From Phycisphaerae bacterium (lineage in GTDB: Bacteria > Planctomycetota > Phycisphaerae > Phycisphaerales > UBA1924): DNA of 64,000 nt. Under the pieces are notes generated by a model. That model was not told the origin of the DNA. It worked only from the letters and a program-made list of their open reading frames with translations, and did no database searches. Location: positions 1,178,001 to 1,242,000 of the forward strand of contig JAUIES010000001.1 of assembly GCA_030429705.1 (NCBI GenBank), given 5' to 3'. The translations under genes were made by a program, and so were the position numbers. Each line of letters opens with the position of its first letter. The stretch's first letter is position 1. Positions 35,901 through 43,358 of this stretch are shown here, one piece after another.

Positions 35901-36469
35901 CGCTGCCCGAACTGATCGCCCATGTTGCCGAGTCGTGATCTGCTGGGTGGGTGATCAATAAGCCGAACGCCAAGTGCGATGACACCCTCAAGTCCGCTCA
36001 AGACGCGCGATATTGAGGCACCATCGTCCGGATCGGTCACCAAGGCGAAATTGGTCTGAAGCATCCACGCCGAGCAATCGATTTTCTCAAAAACCGCTCG
36101 AAGCAGGGTCAGGTCGGGTTCGAAGCACAACAGAATGCCGGTTTTGGTCAATCGATCAGATAGGACTTTCAGATGATGCCCGAGCCCAAACCCCACCACC
36201 GCGACACCAGCAACTTCGGTGATGTCAACGGTGTCGGCGAGACGGGTCGCTTCTGTAACGGGTTTGCGTCTGCTCGCGAGCAGGCGACCATCTTGAAAAG
36301 ATGCGGAGAGTGCATCTTCGTCGGTTTCGTGAAAATCGAGGTCAGCCCGTGCGGTCGCAGCCCGAATCTGCCGAGCAGCGACCGGGCTGGTTCGAGCCAG
36401 TGCATCGAGATTTCGCTCCAGAATCTCATCAACCGGGGCAGCGAACGGGTCAGTCTCAAAGAAGTCCAT
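32969..36469 (-). CDS. MAF/DUF115 glycosyltransferase fused to nucleotidyltransferase-like and SPASM-like domains
   Basis: A 1166-residue multidomain protein. Residues about 1-500 form the motility-associated glycosyltransferase (MAF/DUF115) module: VVGFGLGHHLKVLSDRL (92-108), VPAVVVAAGPSLERNIDIL (239-257), HFVCALDHHEIS and LLCGQDLGFTDGQYYAAGAA; such proteins move nonulosonic acids onto flagellin. Residues 505-650 are helical, as in MAF C-termini. Residues about 664-870 resemble SpsF-like cytidylyltransferases (AAIVHVDFERGGLGTNRDI, GGSSILKRTISRLLSAHRL). Residues about 930-1150 follow a SPASM/radical-SAM pattern (CEVVSVDTHAVEPVLYEQRTGVDAYE, TIRADGSVVGCDALNARGLSLCELWIRVL) but lack the CxxxCxxC cluster motif. 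ATG 36469 follows AGGAG; the stop overlaps neuA. Confidence 0.85.
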   Translation of the reverse strand: MDFFETDPFAAPVDEILERNLDALARTSPVAARQIRAATARADLDFHETDEDALSASFQDGRLLASRRKPVTEATRLADTVDITEVAGVAVVGFGLGHHLKVLSDRLTKTGILLCFEPDLTLLRAVFEKIDCSAWMLQTNFALVTDPDDGASISRVLSGLEGVIALGVRLIDHPPSRSRLGNMGDQFGQRFADVLKAIRTAIVTTLVQSEVTLRNLLMNVDYYGSCDGIGDLGSACLGVPAVVVAAGPSLERNIDILAQPGMRDKVVIIAVQTVLKPLLARGIRPHFVCALDHHEISTRFYEGLTEADVEDVTLVVDPKANPAILDAYPGAIRTLGNDLLDLIIDAGGLRAEPKGELAPGATVAHQCYYLARHLGCDPVLLCGQDLGFTDGQYYAAGAAIHDVWASELGPFNTLEMMEWERIAREKSLLRRKTDVFGRTIFTDEQMSTYLAQFESDFLADTERGLRIVDATEGGVAKQHTVAMSLFEAVEAYGSPIPVTVPGSRRTSLTEEQRAALSSAVLQLRSDARRVFQLSKDTVRLLKKLRRATNDPARANDLVKRVHAIRDEVTTIGAAFRLTQFLNQAGTLNRVRADRAIDLEGADDEQGRQRQRIERDIANVEAIASSAETLVGLLESTSDALNGGRKRTRDEYEQVGLSSSRKRRRRVAAIVHVDFERGGLGTNRDIESSFEGGSSILKRTISRLLSAHRLREVVCLTDDPERLRVALGEFAERVSIGDLDVERMRSRLDAIGPARRMNPAAWRGGIASLTCYDEVVDPMSCLSAMTERGIDAAVLVGADWCLVDPAMVDSIVCRHAEYPEAMRLVFSQAPPGLGAMLVDQTAMESLATGASTAGPFATIGALLGYVPFAPQADPIAQPMCVPVSREVRSLMRRCIPDTPSTAETCARVLQSCAGNLDADTIAASLADLPPARMLPSLVEFELTDDNAEIALGIIASLDPGSAITLCGQSVEDKPALSRLINACHLRQVTTHVRTDLRGDDWHALGSIGCEVVSVDTHAVEPVLYEQRTGVDAYEMVQGRLEQLMRERNEQGTAGGLPTPWIVPRITRCDASYEQIEPFYDGWLRACGCALIEPDTQTMPGARITPLPLPASAARRHDQTVLTIRADGSVVGCDALNARGLSLCELWIRVLEARGVPTSQSHAISKAA

Positions 36470-36541
36470 GCTTGCTCCTGGCACGCCGTTGGCGCACTTG
36501 TCCGGTGCAACCTTCGGACACCGACCATCGAACGCTGTAGC

Positions 36542-37201
36542 ATGGACCTCATGGAGTTTTCCCGATCGGCCATTCTTGCGCAGTTGGATTTCATCAATGG
36601 CGGGAGCATTCCGCCTTTACCGTCCGCTCCTATTATCGAGCGTCTTTTCCTCGCCAATCCCTGGCCAACCGTTCTCGCGATTGTTCTGCTCGCGGTCACC
36701 CTCTTTCTCGTGCTTAATGCGCGCGGAAAAATCAAACCCGCTCTCGTCACAAGCGGGACGCTTGCGGTTTTGGCAATTGTGGCGTTCTTCGTTTCAACGA
36801 GCACAGTCACCGATCGAGAGCGCATCAAAATGCGGACAGTTGAATTGATCGAAGCCGTCGCGCAGGTCGATCTGGTCGTCCTGCATGCCATACTCCATGA
36901 AGACTTGACCACACACGCGACGCGCGTTCCGAAGAACGCTACCAAAGCCGATGTGATCGAACTCGTCGAGCGGATCATCGGACAGACATACAGCGTTACC
37001 AATCACAAAGTTCTCGACCTGCAATCGACGATCTATGGCCCACGGGTCGGTCGCACACAAACCAGGGTGCGTGTTGGTTCTGAATTCGGCGAGATACCAA
37101 GTTGGTGGCAGATTGATTGGACCCGCCAGGAAGACGGTACATGGCTTGTCAGTCGAATCGAAGCGCTCTGGATCCCCGGGGTTCCCAACCCAGGTGGGTG
37201 A
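36542..37201 (+). CDS. Membrane protein of unknown function
   Basis: 219 residues, divergent from the MAF fusion gene with 72 bases between the starts. Two hydrophobic helices (PTVLAIVLLAVTLFLVLNA and ALVTSGTLAVLAIVAFFVSTS, about residues 40-80) precede a soluble domain that has the look of an NTF2-like or DUF4440-like alpha+beta fold (RTVELIEAVAQVDLVVLHAILHEDLTTHA, SWWQIDWTRQEDGTWLVSRIEALW). ATG 36542 or 36551 may be used; the frame open to 36173 overlaps the opposite gene and is not credible. Function unknown; it may share regulation with the glycosylation operon. Confidence 0.72.
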   Translation: MDLMEFSRSAILAQLDFINGGSIPPLPSAPIIERLFLANPWPTVLAIVLLAVTLFLVLNARGKIKPALVTSGTLAVLAIVAFFVSTSTVTDRERIKMRTVELIEAVAQVDLVVLHAILHEDLTTHATRVPKNATKADVIELVERIIGQTYSVTNHKVLDLQSTIYGPRVGRTQTRVRVGSEFGEIPSWWQIDWTRQEDGTWLVSRIEALWIPGVPNPGG

Positions 37202-37209
37202 ACCGAGAT

Positions 37210-38109
37210 TTAACCCGGAATACTGACCAATGAACTTCGCTGGTCGCGCTCGACGAAGCCGCCATTGCTTGATCGAACTTTCTCGATGATCGTTCGGCCG
37301 TTGAGCAGGTTCTTGGGATGCCGATTTCGCGCCGCCTGCAAACGGGCGCTTTCGATCGCGATGCCGCCATCAATCTCGTGGTCTTCTTCAGTGAATACAC
37401 CGATCGTGACCATGCTTCGATTCGGGCCATGGTAATAAAACGCAAGTTCTCCACCTTGGCGCAGCGCCCGCGTGGCATCCTCAGCAGATCGGCGAAACAG
37501 CGCTTGTTCTTCCGACGATGGTTTCTCAGTGTCCTCGCGCGCAAAGACAGCAATCTGCAGCGTGTATCGAACATCGTTTCCATACTGCGCCTTCGCATTG
37601 CGCAGGTCGTACTCAGGAATCGTCCCGCGCGAAAGATCGCCCGAAGGGGGAGCAAGAAACGCTCGGGCAAACGGATAGGCCCCTTCGACCTCGATCGAAC
37701 GCACACGCTCGAGTTCGATCGTTGCGACCTGTTCTGTCGGGCTCTGGTAACTGCCGACCGCGATGATCTGACGCCCATTTCGTTCCATCAGGAATGCGTC
37801 CGGCAATCGACCAACGCTTTGTACCTGCTCGAGCAGGTGATTGGCTCGATCTTGTTGATCCCCCTCAATCGCGGTGAGAACGATCGTCCATGCGTTCGGC
37901 CCGAGTGCCGTGGGAACCCGGATGGCATCCGCATTGGCATCGTTCCAGGTCGCCCCTTCCATCTGTGTCGAGCGTCCGAACACATCGCGACCCTCACGAG
38001 CAGTGGAACTGTTTCGTTCTGTTGTGGACGAACAACCGAATGACGCGAGTAGCACTGCGCACACAACGGCACATCGCTTCACCAAGTGGAACTGCTCAGA
38101 TATCAGCAT
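37210..38109 (-). CDS. Lipoprotein, possibly with SPOR-like repeats
   Basis: 299 residues. The leader HLVKRCAVVCAVLLASFGC ends in a lipobox (ASFGC). Two stretches follow an alternating pattern like SPOR domains: NAWTIVLTAIEGDQQDRANHLLEQVQ with DAFLMERNGRQIIAVGSYQS, and YTLQIAVFAREDTEKPSSEEQALFRRSAEDATRALRQGG with MVTIGVFTEED. SPOR domains bind denuded peptidoglycan; I cannot confirm the match. ATG 38109 has GGAAGAGG upstream. The stop lies eight bases from the stop of the convergent membrane-protein gene. Confidence 0.72.
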   Translation of the reverse strand: MLISEQFHLVKRCAVVCAVLLASFGCSSTTERNSSTAREGRDVFGRSTQMEGATWNDANADAIRVPTALGPNAWTIVLTAIEGDQQDRANHLLEQVQSVGRLPDAFLMERNGRQIIAVGSYQSPTEQVATIELERVRSIEVEGAYPFARAFLAPPSGDLSRGTIPEYDLRNAKAQYGNDVRYTLQIAVFAREDTEKPSSEEQALFRRSAEDATRALRQGGELAFYYHGPNRSMVTIGVFTEEDHEIDGGIAIESARLQAARNRHPKNLLNGRTIIEKVRSSNGGFVERDQRSSLVSIPG

Positions 38110-38239
38110 TCATAACCTCTTCCAGGGTGTGCCTTGCGTGCGTCGTACTCATTGGAGACCACAAGTCGCCGTGTGCGCAAGATCTGCGGGTTGTCACGCA
38201 CAACACATCCACAAACTTTACAGGGCTTGTTCTGTCGAT

Positions 38240-38247
38240 GTCGATAG
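38240..38247 (+). promoter_or_regulatory. Possible sigma-28 -10-like element before flgM
   Basis: GTCGATAG matches GCCGATAA at six of eight positions and lies about 70 bases before the FlgM-like gene. No TAAA -35 box is found at the expected distance. Its only support is the related element at 3697 before flagellin. Confidence 0.22.
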
Positions 38248-38319
38248 TACTGAGCGTCGGGAGATCTATACGCACCAAACTGGACGAGTGGATCCAGCGA
38301 TCAAACGCGGAGTGTGTCG

Positions 38320-38595
38320 GTGGGGATAGACCCAAAAGAGCATCGTGAAGACGACCACAGCCCGATCGCCCGCATCGGCAATGCACACCGACTCCGGTTG
38401 GATGCAGCGGGTACGCCATCGCGCGATGTAGTGGATTCCAAGGACTCCACGCAGCTCCAGCCCAAATCGCGAAGCGACTTTATTGCTCGTATTCGGGCTG
38501 AGATCGAAGCAGGCACCTACGACACCGACCGCCGACTTGAGGGTGCCGCTCGCCATATGTTGCGAAGTTGGATCGACAATTCGGCCACAGACTGA
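38320..38595 (+). CDS. flgM: FlgM-like anti-sigma-28 factor
   Basis: A 91-residue small protein. The C-terminal half, RSDFIARIRAEIEAGTYDTDRRLEGAARHMLRSWID, has the FlgM sigma-28-binding pattern (a helix, then I-x-x-G-x-Y/L-x-x-D and a second helix); the N-terminal half is polar and probably disordered, as in FlgM. FlgM holds FliA inactive until it is exported through the finished hook-basal body. GTG 38320 is taken because GGAG lies seven bases upstream; GTG 38314 would be too close. It abuts the stop of the convergent ROK gene. This is the only flagellar regulatory gene near the glycosylation operon. Confidence 0.65.
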   Translation: MGIDPKEHREDDHSPIARIGNAHRLRLDAAGTPSRDVVDSKDSTQLQPKSRSDFIARIRAEIEAGTYDTDRRLEGAARHMLRSWIDNSATD

Positions 38596-39576
38596 TCAGT
38601 CGCAGTCGATTCCGAGCCGTTCGATCGCCAGTAGCGCTGCTCCGATAACGCCAGCATCATCATCCAACTGGCTCGCCACAACTTCGACCTGTCGCGCGAT
38701 CGCCGGGAAAGCGGTCCGCTGGACGGATGCACGAACGCGTTCGACGAAGGGTTCTTGCAGCGCTTCGGTGAGTCCGCCGCCGAGAATGATGCGATCGAGA
38801 CTCAAGAGCGTTGTGATATTGCCGAGCGCGATACCGAGCCGGTCGGCAGCATCATTGACAACTTCCATGATCAGTTCATCGTCTTTGAGATAGGCATCAG
38901 CGATGACTTTGCTCTTGAGGCGTGGCCATTTGTCACCCGCCAATTCCTGAATCATCGACGCTCGATTTGATCGAACCAGTTGCAAGATGCGATCGGCGAG
39001 CGCTGTTCGCGAGCAGACATTCTCGACCGTTTTCATGCCAAGTGGATTGCCGGGGTACAACTGAATATGACCGATCTCGCCCGCTGAGAAGTAATGGCCG
39101 TAGTACAACCGACTGTCGAGAATGAGCCCGCCTCCGACACCCGTTCCGATCCACGCTCCCGCGAGATGTGACGAGCCCATGCCCGCGCCGTGCTTGGCTT
39201 CGCCGTACAGCGCGACATTGACATCGTTATCGACGACAACCGGAATACCGAGCCGCTCCGCCAGCATGTCCCCGATGGGCGTATTCGACCAGCGCAGGTT
39301 GACGGCTTCGTGAACAACACCCGTCGCCGGATCAACCGGGCCGGGCACGCCAATGCCGAGTGCGCGAAGTGCGTCGGTTTTCAAACCTGCGCTCTTTGCC
39401 GCAGCCTCGATACTGGTGACCAGTCGGTCCAGGATGGCATCGAGCCCTTGCTCGGGATTGGTCTTGGACTTGGATCGGCCATGGATCGTGCCGCTCGTAT
39501 CGACAATACCGCACTGAATATTGGTGCCGCCAAGATCAATACCGACGAGAAACGAAGACGGGTCAGATGGGCTCAT
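38596..39576 (-). CDS. ROK-family sugar kinase lacking the zinc-binding cysteines
   Basis: 326 residues of the ROK family, most like glucokinase. ATP-binding GIDLGGTNIQCGIVD is at residues 12-26, the catalytic Asp lies in VVVDNDVNVALYGEAKHGAG, and GTGVGGGLILD and GEIGHIQL (metal/sugar contact) are intact. The usual zinc motif CxCGxxGCxE after GEIGH is missing: here the sequence reads YPGNPLGMKTVENVCSR, with one Cys. Either zinc binding was lost or the loop is rebuilt. It lies nine bases downstream of ispE, so the two probably form an operon. Confidence 0.86.
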   Translation of the reverse strand: MSPSDPSSFLVGIDLGGTNIQCGIVDTSGTIHGRSKSKTNPEQGLDAILDRLVTSIEAAAKSAGLKTDALRALGIGVPGPVDPATGVVHEAVNLRWSNTPIGDMLAERLGIPVVVDNDVNVALYGEAKHGAGMGSSHLAGAWIGTGVGGGLILDSRLYYGHYFSAGEIGHIQLYPGNPLGMKTVENVCSRTALADRILQLVRSNRASMIQELAGDKWPRLKSKVIADAYLKDDELIMEVVNDAADRLGIALGNITTLLSLDRIILGGGLTEALQEPFVERVRASVQRTAFPAIARQVEVVASQLDDDAGVIGAALLAIERLGIDCD

Positions 39577-39585
39577 GAGCGCAGT

Positions 39586-40467
39586 CTACAGGGTCTTGGT
39601 CACGATGACGCGGCAATCAGGAACCAATTGTTCAATCATCGCCATGTCCGCCTTCGGATTGAGCAGAAACATGGTGCTGCCGCTGCCACTGAGAGAGACC
39701 GGTTGACCCAGAGCGTCTTGCAGCCGGTGGCGGATGATCGCGAGCGCCGGGTGCAAGTGTTCGGCTGCGGGTTGCAGGTCATTGACAAGGCTCGTCAAGT
39801 TGCCCTGAGTTGCCTGGTCACGGATTCGATCCGCCATATTTGAAAAACCCGGTCCAAGTCCGAGTTCGTCAAACACGCGATAGACCGCACCGGTTTCGCA
39901 CCCGAATTGCGGGAGAATGAGCACAACCGTCGCTGGGCAGGGTCTGACGCGCTCGATGACATTGCCGAATGCCGAAACGACCGCAGGCCGGGCGTTCATG
40001 ACATCATCAATCCAGAACGGGACGTCACTCCCCAACGAGGCGAATGCTCGGTCCTGAAGAACCGCGAGAGGAAGGTCAAGATCGAACAATGCAACAAGAC
40101 CGAGCATGACCTGGGCAGCGTTCGACGAGCCACCCCCAAGCCCGCCACCCGCGGGGATGGACTTGTGCAAATCGAGATCAATCGGGAGCGGGTGTCCGAT
40201 CAGTCGTTCGACGACACGGTGAGCCCGCACCGCAAGATCCGCTTCCTCCGGCCAATCCACCGGGGTGCCGTTCGCCCATCGGCGTACATAGGTTGATTGA
40301 GGACCATTGGCGCGCTTGATGGTCAACTGGTCGCACAGGTCAATACAAGTCATCCACGAACAAATCGGATGGAGGAGCGCGTCGGCTGAGTCAACCCGAG
40401 CCGGGCACCCAACCGCGAGAGCGAGGTTGATCTTGGCGTGACAGGCTCGATGGACAGCGTCTGACAT
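39586..40467 (-). CDS. ispE: 4-diphosphocytidyl-2-C-methyl-D-erythritol kinase
   Basis: GHMP kinase of the MEP isoprenoid pathway. 293 residues from ATG 40467. AKINLALAVG at the N-terminus binds substrate, IPAGGGLGGGSSNAAQVMLGL near residue 105 is the ATP-binding glycine motif, and VSLSGSGSTMFLL near 265 is the third GHMP motif. ASLGSDVPFW carries the conserved Asp. The in-frame start at 40533 overlaps the divergent neighbour and is rejected. It heads an operon with the ROK kinase. Confidence 0.93.
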   Translation of the reverse strand: MSDAVHRACHAKINLALAVGCPARVDSADALLHPICSWMTCIDLCDQLTIKRANGPQSTYVRRWANGTPVDWPEEADLAVRAHRVVERLIGHPLPIDLDLHKSIPAGGGLGGGSSNAAQVMLGLVALFDLDLPLAVLQDRAFASLGSDVPFWIDDVMNARPAVVSAFGNVIERVRPCPATVVLILPQFGCETGAVYRVFDELGLGPGFSNMADRIRDQATQGNLTSLVNDLQPAAEHLHPALAIIRHRLQDALGQPVSLSGSGSTMFLLNPKADMAMIEQLVPDCRVIVTKTL

Positions 40468-40531
40468 TGTGATGATGGTATCGCAGAGGAACGAACCACT
40501 GTTCCCTACACTTCGGTATCGGAGGTTCGTC

Positions 40532-41677
40532 ATGAATGTAGGAGAACTGGTCGCTGTGCTTCAGGAGATTGCACCGCTTCGGTACGCCGAGCCATGGGAC
40601 AAGGTCGGGTTGCAGGTTGGTTCTTCGACCGGGTCGATCGCTGGACCTGTCATGCTCACGATTGATCTCACCGAGTCTGTCCTTGCGGACGCAGTCGATC
40701 GCGGTGTTTCAGCCATCATCGCCTACCACTGCCCGATCTGGAACCCGCTGGCGACACTCACTGACCAGACACCCAAGGAACGGGTCATTCGCGGAGCAAT
40801 CCAAGCGGGGATCGCCATCTATAGCCCGCACACCGCACTCGACGCGGCTCATGGCGGCGTCACAGACTGGTTGTGCGAAGGTCTGAGCAATGGAGAAACA
40901 GGTTCGATCGCTGGCGACTGCCGAGCGCTCAAACCTCACCACGCGGTTGAGCGCAGCCAACAGGTTAAAATTGTCGTTTTCGTGCCCGAAGACAGCGTGG
41001 ACGCCGTTCGCAACGCCATGGGAACAGCCGGCGCAGGAACGATTGGTCGTTACCGCCTTTGTTCATTTACCTCAACAGGGATGGGGACCTTTTTCGGGAC
41101 TGATGGCGCAAACCCTGCGGTCGGTTCGTCTGGTCGACTCGAACGCGTGCCCGAGCACCGTCTCGAAATGGTCTGTTCAAAAGCAGCGGTGCCATTGGTG
41201 GTTGAAACGCTGACCGAGTTTCACCCGTACGAAACACCCGCCTACGAAGTCTACGAGTTGCAAGGCGAATATGAGCGCAAAGCCGGGCTTGGTCGTCGGC
41301 TTGTACTCGATCAGCCAGTGACCACCCGAGAACTGGCGACGCGACTTGCGCATCACATCGGAAGCACCCGCGTCAAATTTGTCAGTTCGCATGACGACAG
41401 ACCGATCAAGCGCATCGGTGTCGTGCCGGGAGCAGGCGAAGATCTTGCAGAACTGGCAGCACGCGAAGGGTGTCAAGTCTTTGTCACCGGCGAGATGCGG
41501 CACCACGCGGTCATGGCAGCCATCGAGCAAGGGTTGGGTGTTGTTCTTGGCGGACACACCAATACCGAGCGAGGCTACCTGCCGAGACTGGCAGCACGCA
41601 TCAAAAAACTTGCTCCCGAACTCGAGTTGGTCATCAGCGAGCACGACTCCGATCTGTTTGAGATGATCAAGCGATGA
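40532..41677 (+). CDS. NIF3/YqfO-family dinuclear metal protein
   Basis: 381 residues, from ATG 40532 with GGAGG upstream. N- and C-terminal halves are the NIF3 fold: YAEPWDKVGLQVGS, AIIAYHCPIWNPL with the metal-binding His, SPHTALDAAHGGVTDWL, and at the end VFVTGEMRHHAVMAAIEQGLGVVLGGHTNTERG. The central part (about 150-250: KIVVFVPEDSVDAVRNAMGTAGAGTIGRY and FHPYETPAYEVYEL) is the PII/CutA-like insertion of YqfO-type proteins. The family was once called GTP cyclohydrolase type 2; the true role is unclear. It overlaps the next gene by four bases. Confidence 0.92.
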   Translation: MNVGELVAVLQEIAPLRYAEPWDKVGLQVGSSTGSIAGPVMLTIDLTESVLADAVDRGVSAIIAYHCPIWNPLATLTDQTPKERVIRGAIQAGIAIYSPHTALDAAHGGVTDWLCEGLSNGETGSIAGDCRALKPHHAVERSQQVKIVVFVPEDSVDAVRNAMGTAGAGTIGRYRLCSFTSTGMGTFFGTDGANPAVGSSGRLERVPEHRLEMVCSKAAVPLVVETLTEFHPYETPAYEVYELQGEYERKAGLGRRLVLDQPVTTRELATRLAHHIGSTRVKFVSSHDDRPIKRIGVVPGAGEDLAELAAREGCQVFVTGEMRHHAVMAAIEQGLGVVLGGHTNTERGYLPRLAARIKKLAPELELVISEHDSDLFEMIKR

Positions 41678-43113
41678 GTGGTGTTTCCAAGTCGAACATG
41701 GGTGCTCAGGTTCTCATCGTCGAAGATGAAATCGACCACGCTGATGTCATGAGTGACGCGCTGCGCAAGCCAGGCCATGTCTGCACCATTGTCAGCACTG
41801 TCAATGATGCGGTCGCCGAACTTGAAGGCGGTTCATTCGATGTCATCGTGACAGATCTGCGCATGCCCTCTTCCGGTGGTCAGCACGAAACGGCGGCCGA
41901 TGGTGCCGATGCCGGGCTGCGCGTCCTCGAAGCGTGTCGCCGATTGCAGCCCAATGCAGAAACGATCATGGTGACTGCACATGGTGATGTGGCGTCCGCA
42001 CGGGCAGCCTTCAAGTACGGTGCGTTCGATTTCATCGAAAAACCGCTCGAACTGGAGCTCTTCCGTTCGTTGGTGAACCGCGCAGCTGAGACGGTCCTGT
42101 TGCGACACGAATCGGGCGAGCTTTCAGAACTGGTTCAGCATGACGGGTTTGAAGGCATCATCGCCGGTTCTGAACCCATGCGGCGGATCTTACAAACTGT
42201 GCGCACGGTCGCTGCCAGTTCGCTTCCCGTGCTCATTACCGGCGAGAGCGGCACCGGCAAAGAACTCATCGCCAAGGCTGTGCACGACAATTCGCCGCGC
42301 AAGAATCAACGCTATGTCATCTTCAATAGTGCAGGCCAAAGCGAGAGTTTGCTTGAAGACCAACTGTTCGGCCATGTGCGCGGGGCATTCACCGGAGCCG
42401 ACAAAGATCGCGAGGGTGTCTTTGAATACGCCAACAACGGGACTTTGTTTCTCGATGAGATCGGCGACATGCCGCTCCCGATGCAGGCCAAACTCCTGCG
42501 CGTGCTCGAATCCGGCGAGGTGATCCGGCTTGGTTCAAACGAGCCTCGAAAGACTGAAGTCCGTTTTGTCAGCGCGACCAACCGCGATCTCAAAGCCATG
42601 GTCGAAGACAGCACCTTCCGGCGTGACCTTTTCTTTCGGATCAACGGCAGCCATATCGTCTTGCCCCCCCTTCGAGAGCGGCGCGATGATATCCCGCGCA
42701 TCGTGCGCCACGCGATCGGGCGATTTGCCAATGAGGTTGTGCCCGGAGCGGCTCCGCCCGATATCACCGACGCTGCACTCCTGCGGCTCAGCAGTTACGA
42801 CTGGCCGGGTAATGTGCGGCAACTCTTGAATGTTGTGCAGAACATGGTCGTGCAGGCGGTCGGTGAGTCCGAAAACGCACAGACAGCAACGCTGGATATT
42901 CGGCATGTACCACCAGAGATCCTTGACGCGGAGCAGTCTGATCTCGGTGGGCCGGCCGGCTCACTCGCCGGGACCAGTCTCGAACAGATCGAAAAACGAG
43001 CGATCCGGGAGACGCTGAAAATGACGGGTGGCAATCGCGAGCAAACCGCGACACTACTCGGAATCGGCGAGCGCACACTTTACAGGAAGCTCCGTGAGTA
43101 CGGGTTGCGGTAG
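41674..43113 (+). CDS. NtrC-family sigma-54-dependent response regulator
   Basis: 479 residues with three domains in order. The receiver (about 10-140) has VLIVEDE, phosphoacceptor VIVTDLRMP and VTAHGD, with KP of FIEKPLE; an extra loop of about 12 residues (SSGGQHETAADG) follows the phosphorylation site. The AAA+ domain (about 165-395) has Walker A GESGTGKE, the sigma-54 contact GAFTGA, Walker B TLFLDEIGD and RRDLFFRINGSHIVLPPLRER. The Fis-type HTH is GNREQTATLLGIGERTLYRKLREYGL. No histidine kinase is adjacent. Its start overlaps the NIF3 gene. Sigma-54 activators often control pili or flagella, but the targets are not shown here. Confidence 0.93.
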   Translation: MSGVSKSNMGAQVLIVEDEIDHADVMSDALRKPGHVCTIVSTVNDAVAELEGGSFDVIVTDLRMPSSGGQHETAADGADAGLRVLEACRRLQPNAETIMVTAHGDVASARAAFKYGAFDFIEKPLELELFRSLVNRAAETVLLRHESGELSELVQHDGFEGIIAGSEPMRRILQTVRTVAASSLPVLITGESGTGKELIAKAVHDNSPRKNQRYVIFNSAGQSESLLEDQLFGHVRGAFTGADKDREGVFEYANNGTLFLDEIGDMPLPMQAKLLRVLESGEVIRLGSNEPRKTEVRFVSATNRDLKAMVEDSTFRRDLFFRINGSHIVLPPLRERRDDIPRIVRHAIGRFANEVVPGAAPPDITDAALLRLSSYDWPGNVRQLLNVVQNMVVQAVGESENAQTATLDIRHVPPEILDAEQSDLGGPAGSLAGTSLEQIEKRAIRETLKMTGGNREQTATLLGIGERTLYRKLREYGLR

Positions 43114-43358
43114 TACACCCACCAATAATGGTGATGACGCACTGTAAACAAAAGTCTCATAATGAAGTTTTTTTCCGGTCAGACTTGGTGTAAGCACCCC
43201 AGGCGACATGTGAGGGAAGTTCCCGAGAGAAATCCAATTTGGATGAATGAACAAACTCAGGATTGGTGTTTCGATCTCCGATGAATCCACAGTCGTGAGG
43301 GTGCGTGTGCTCCTGCGGCTTCTGTACTTGCGTCTGACGCATTCGTGGTGGAGATTCG

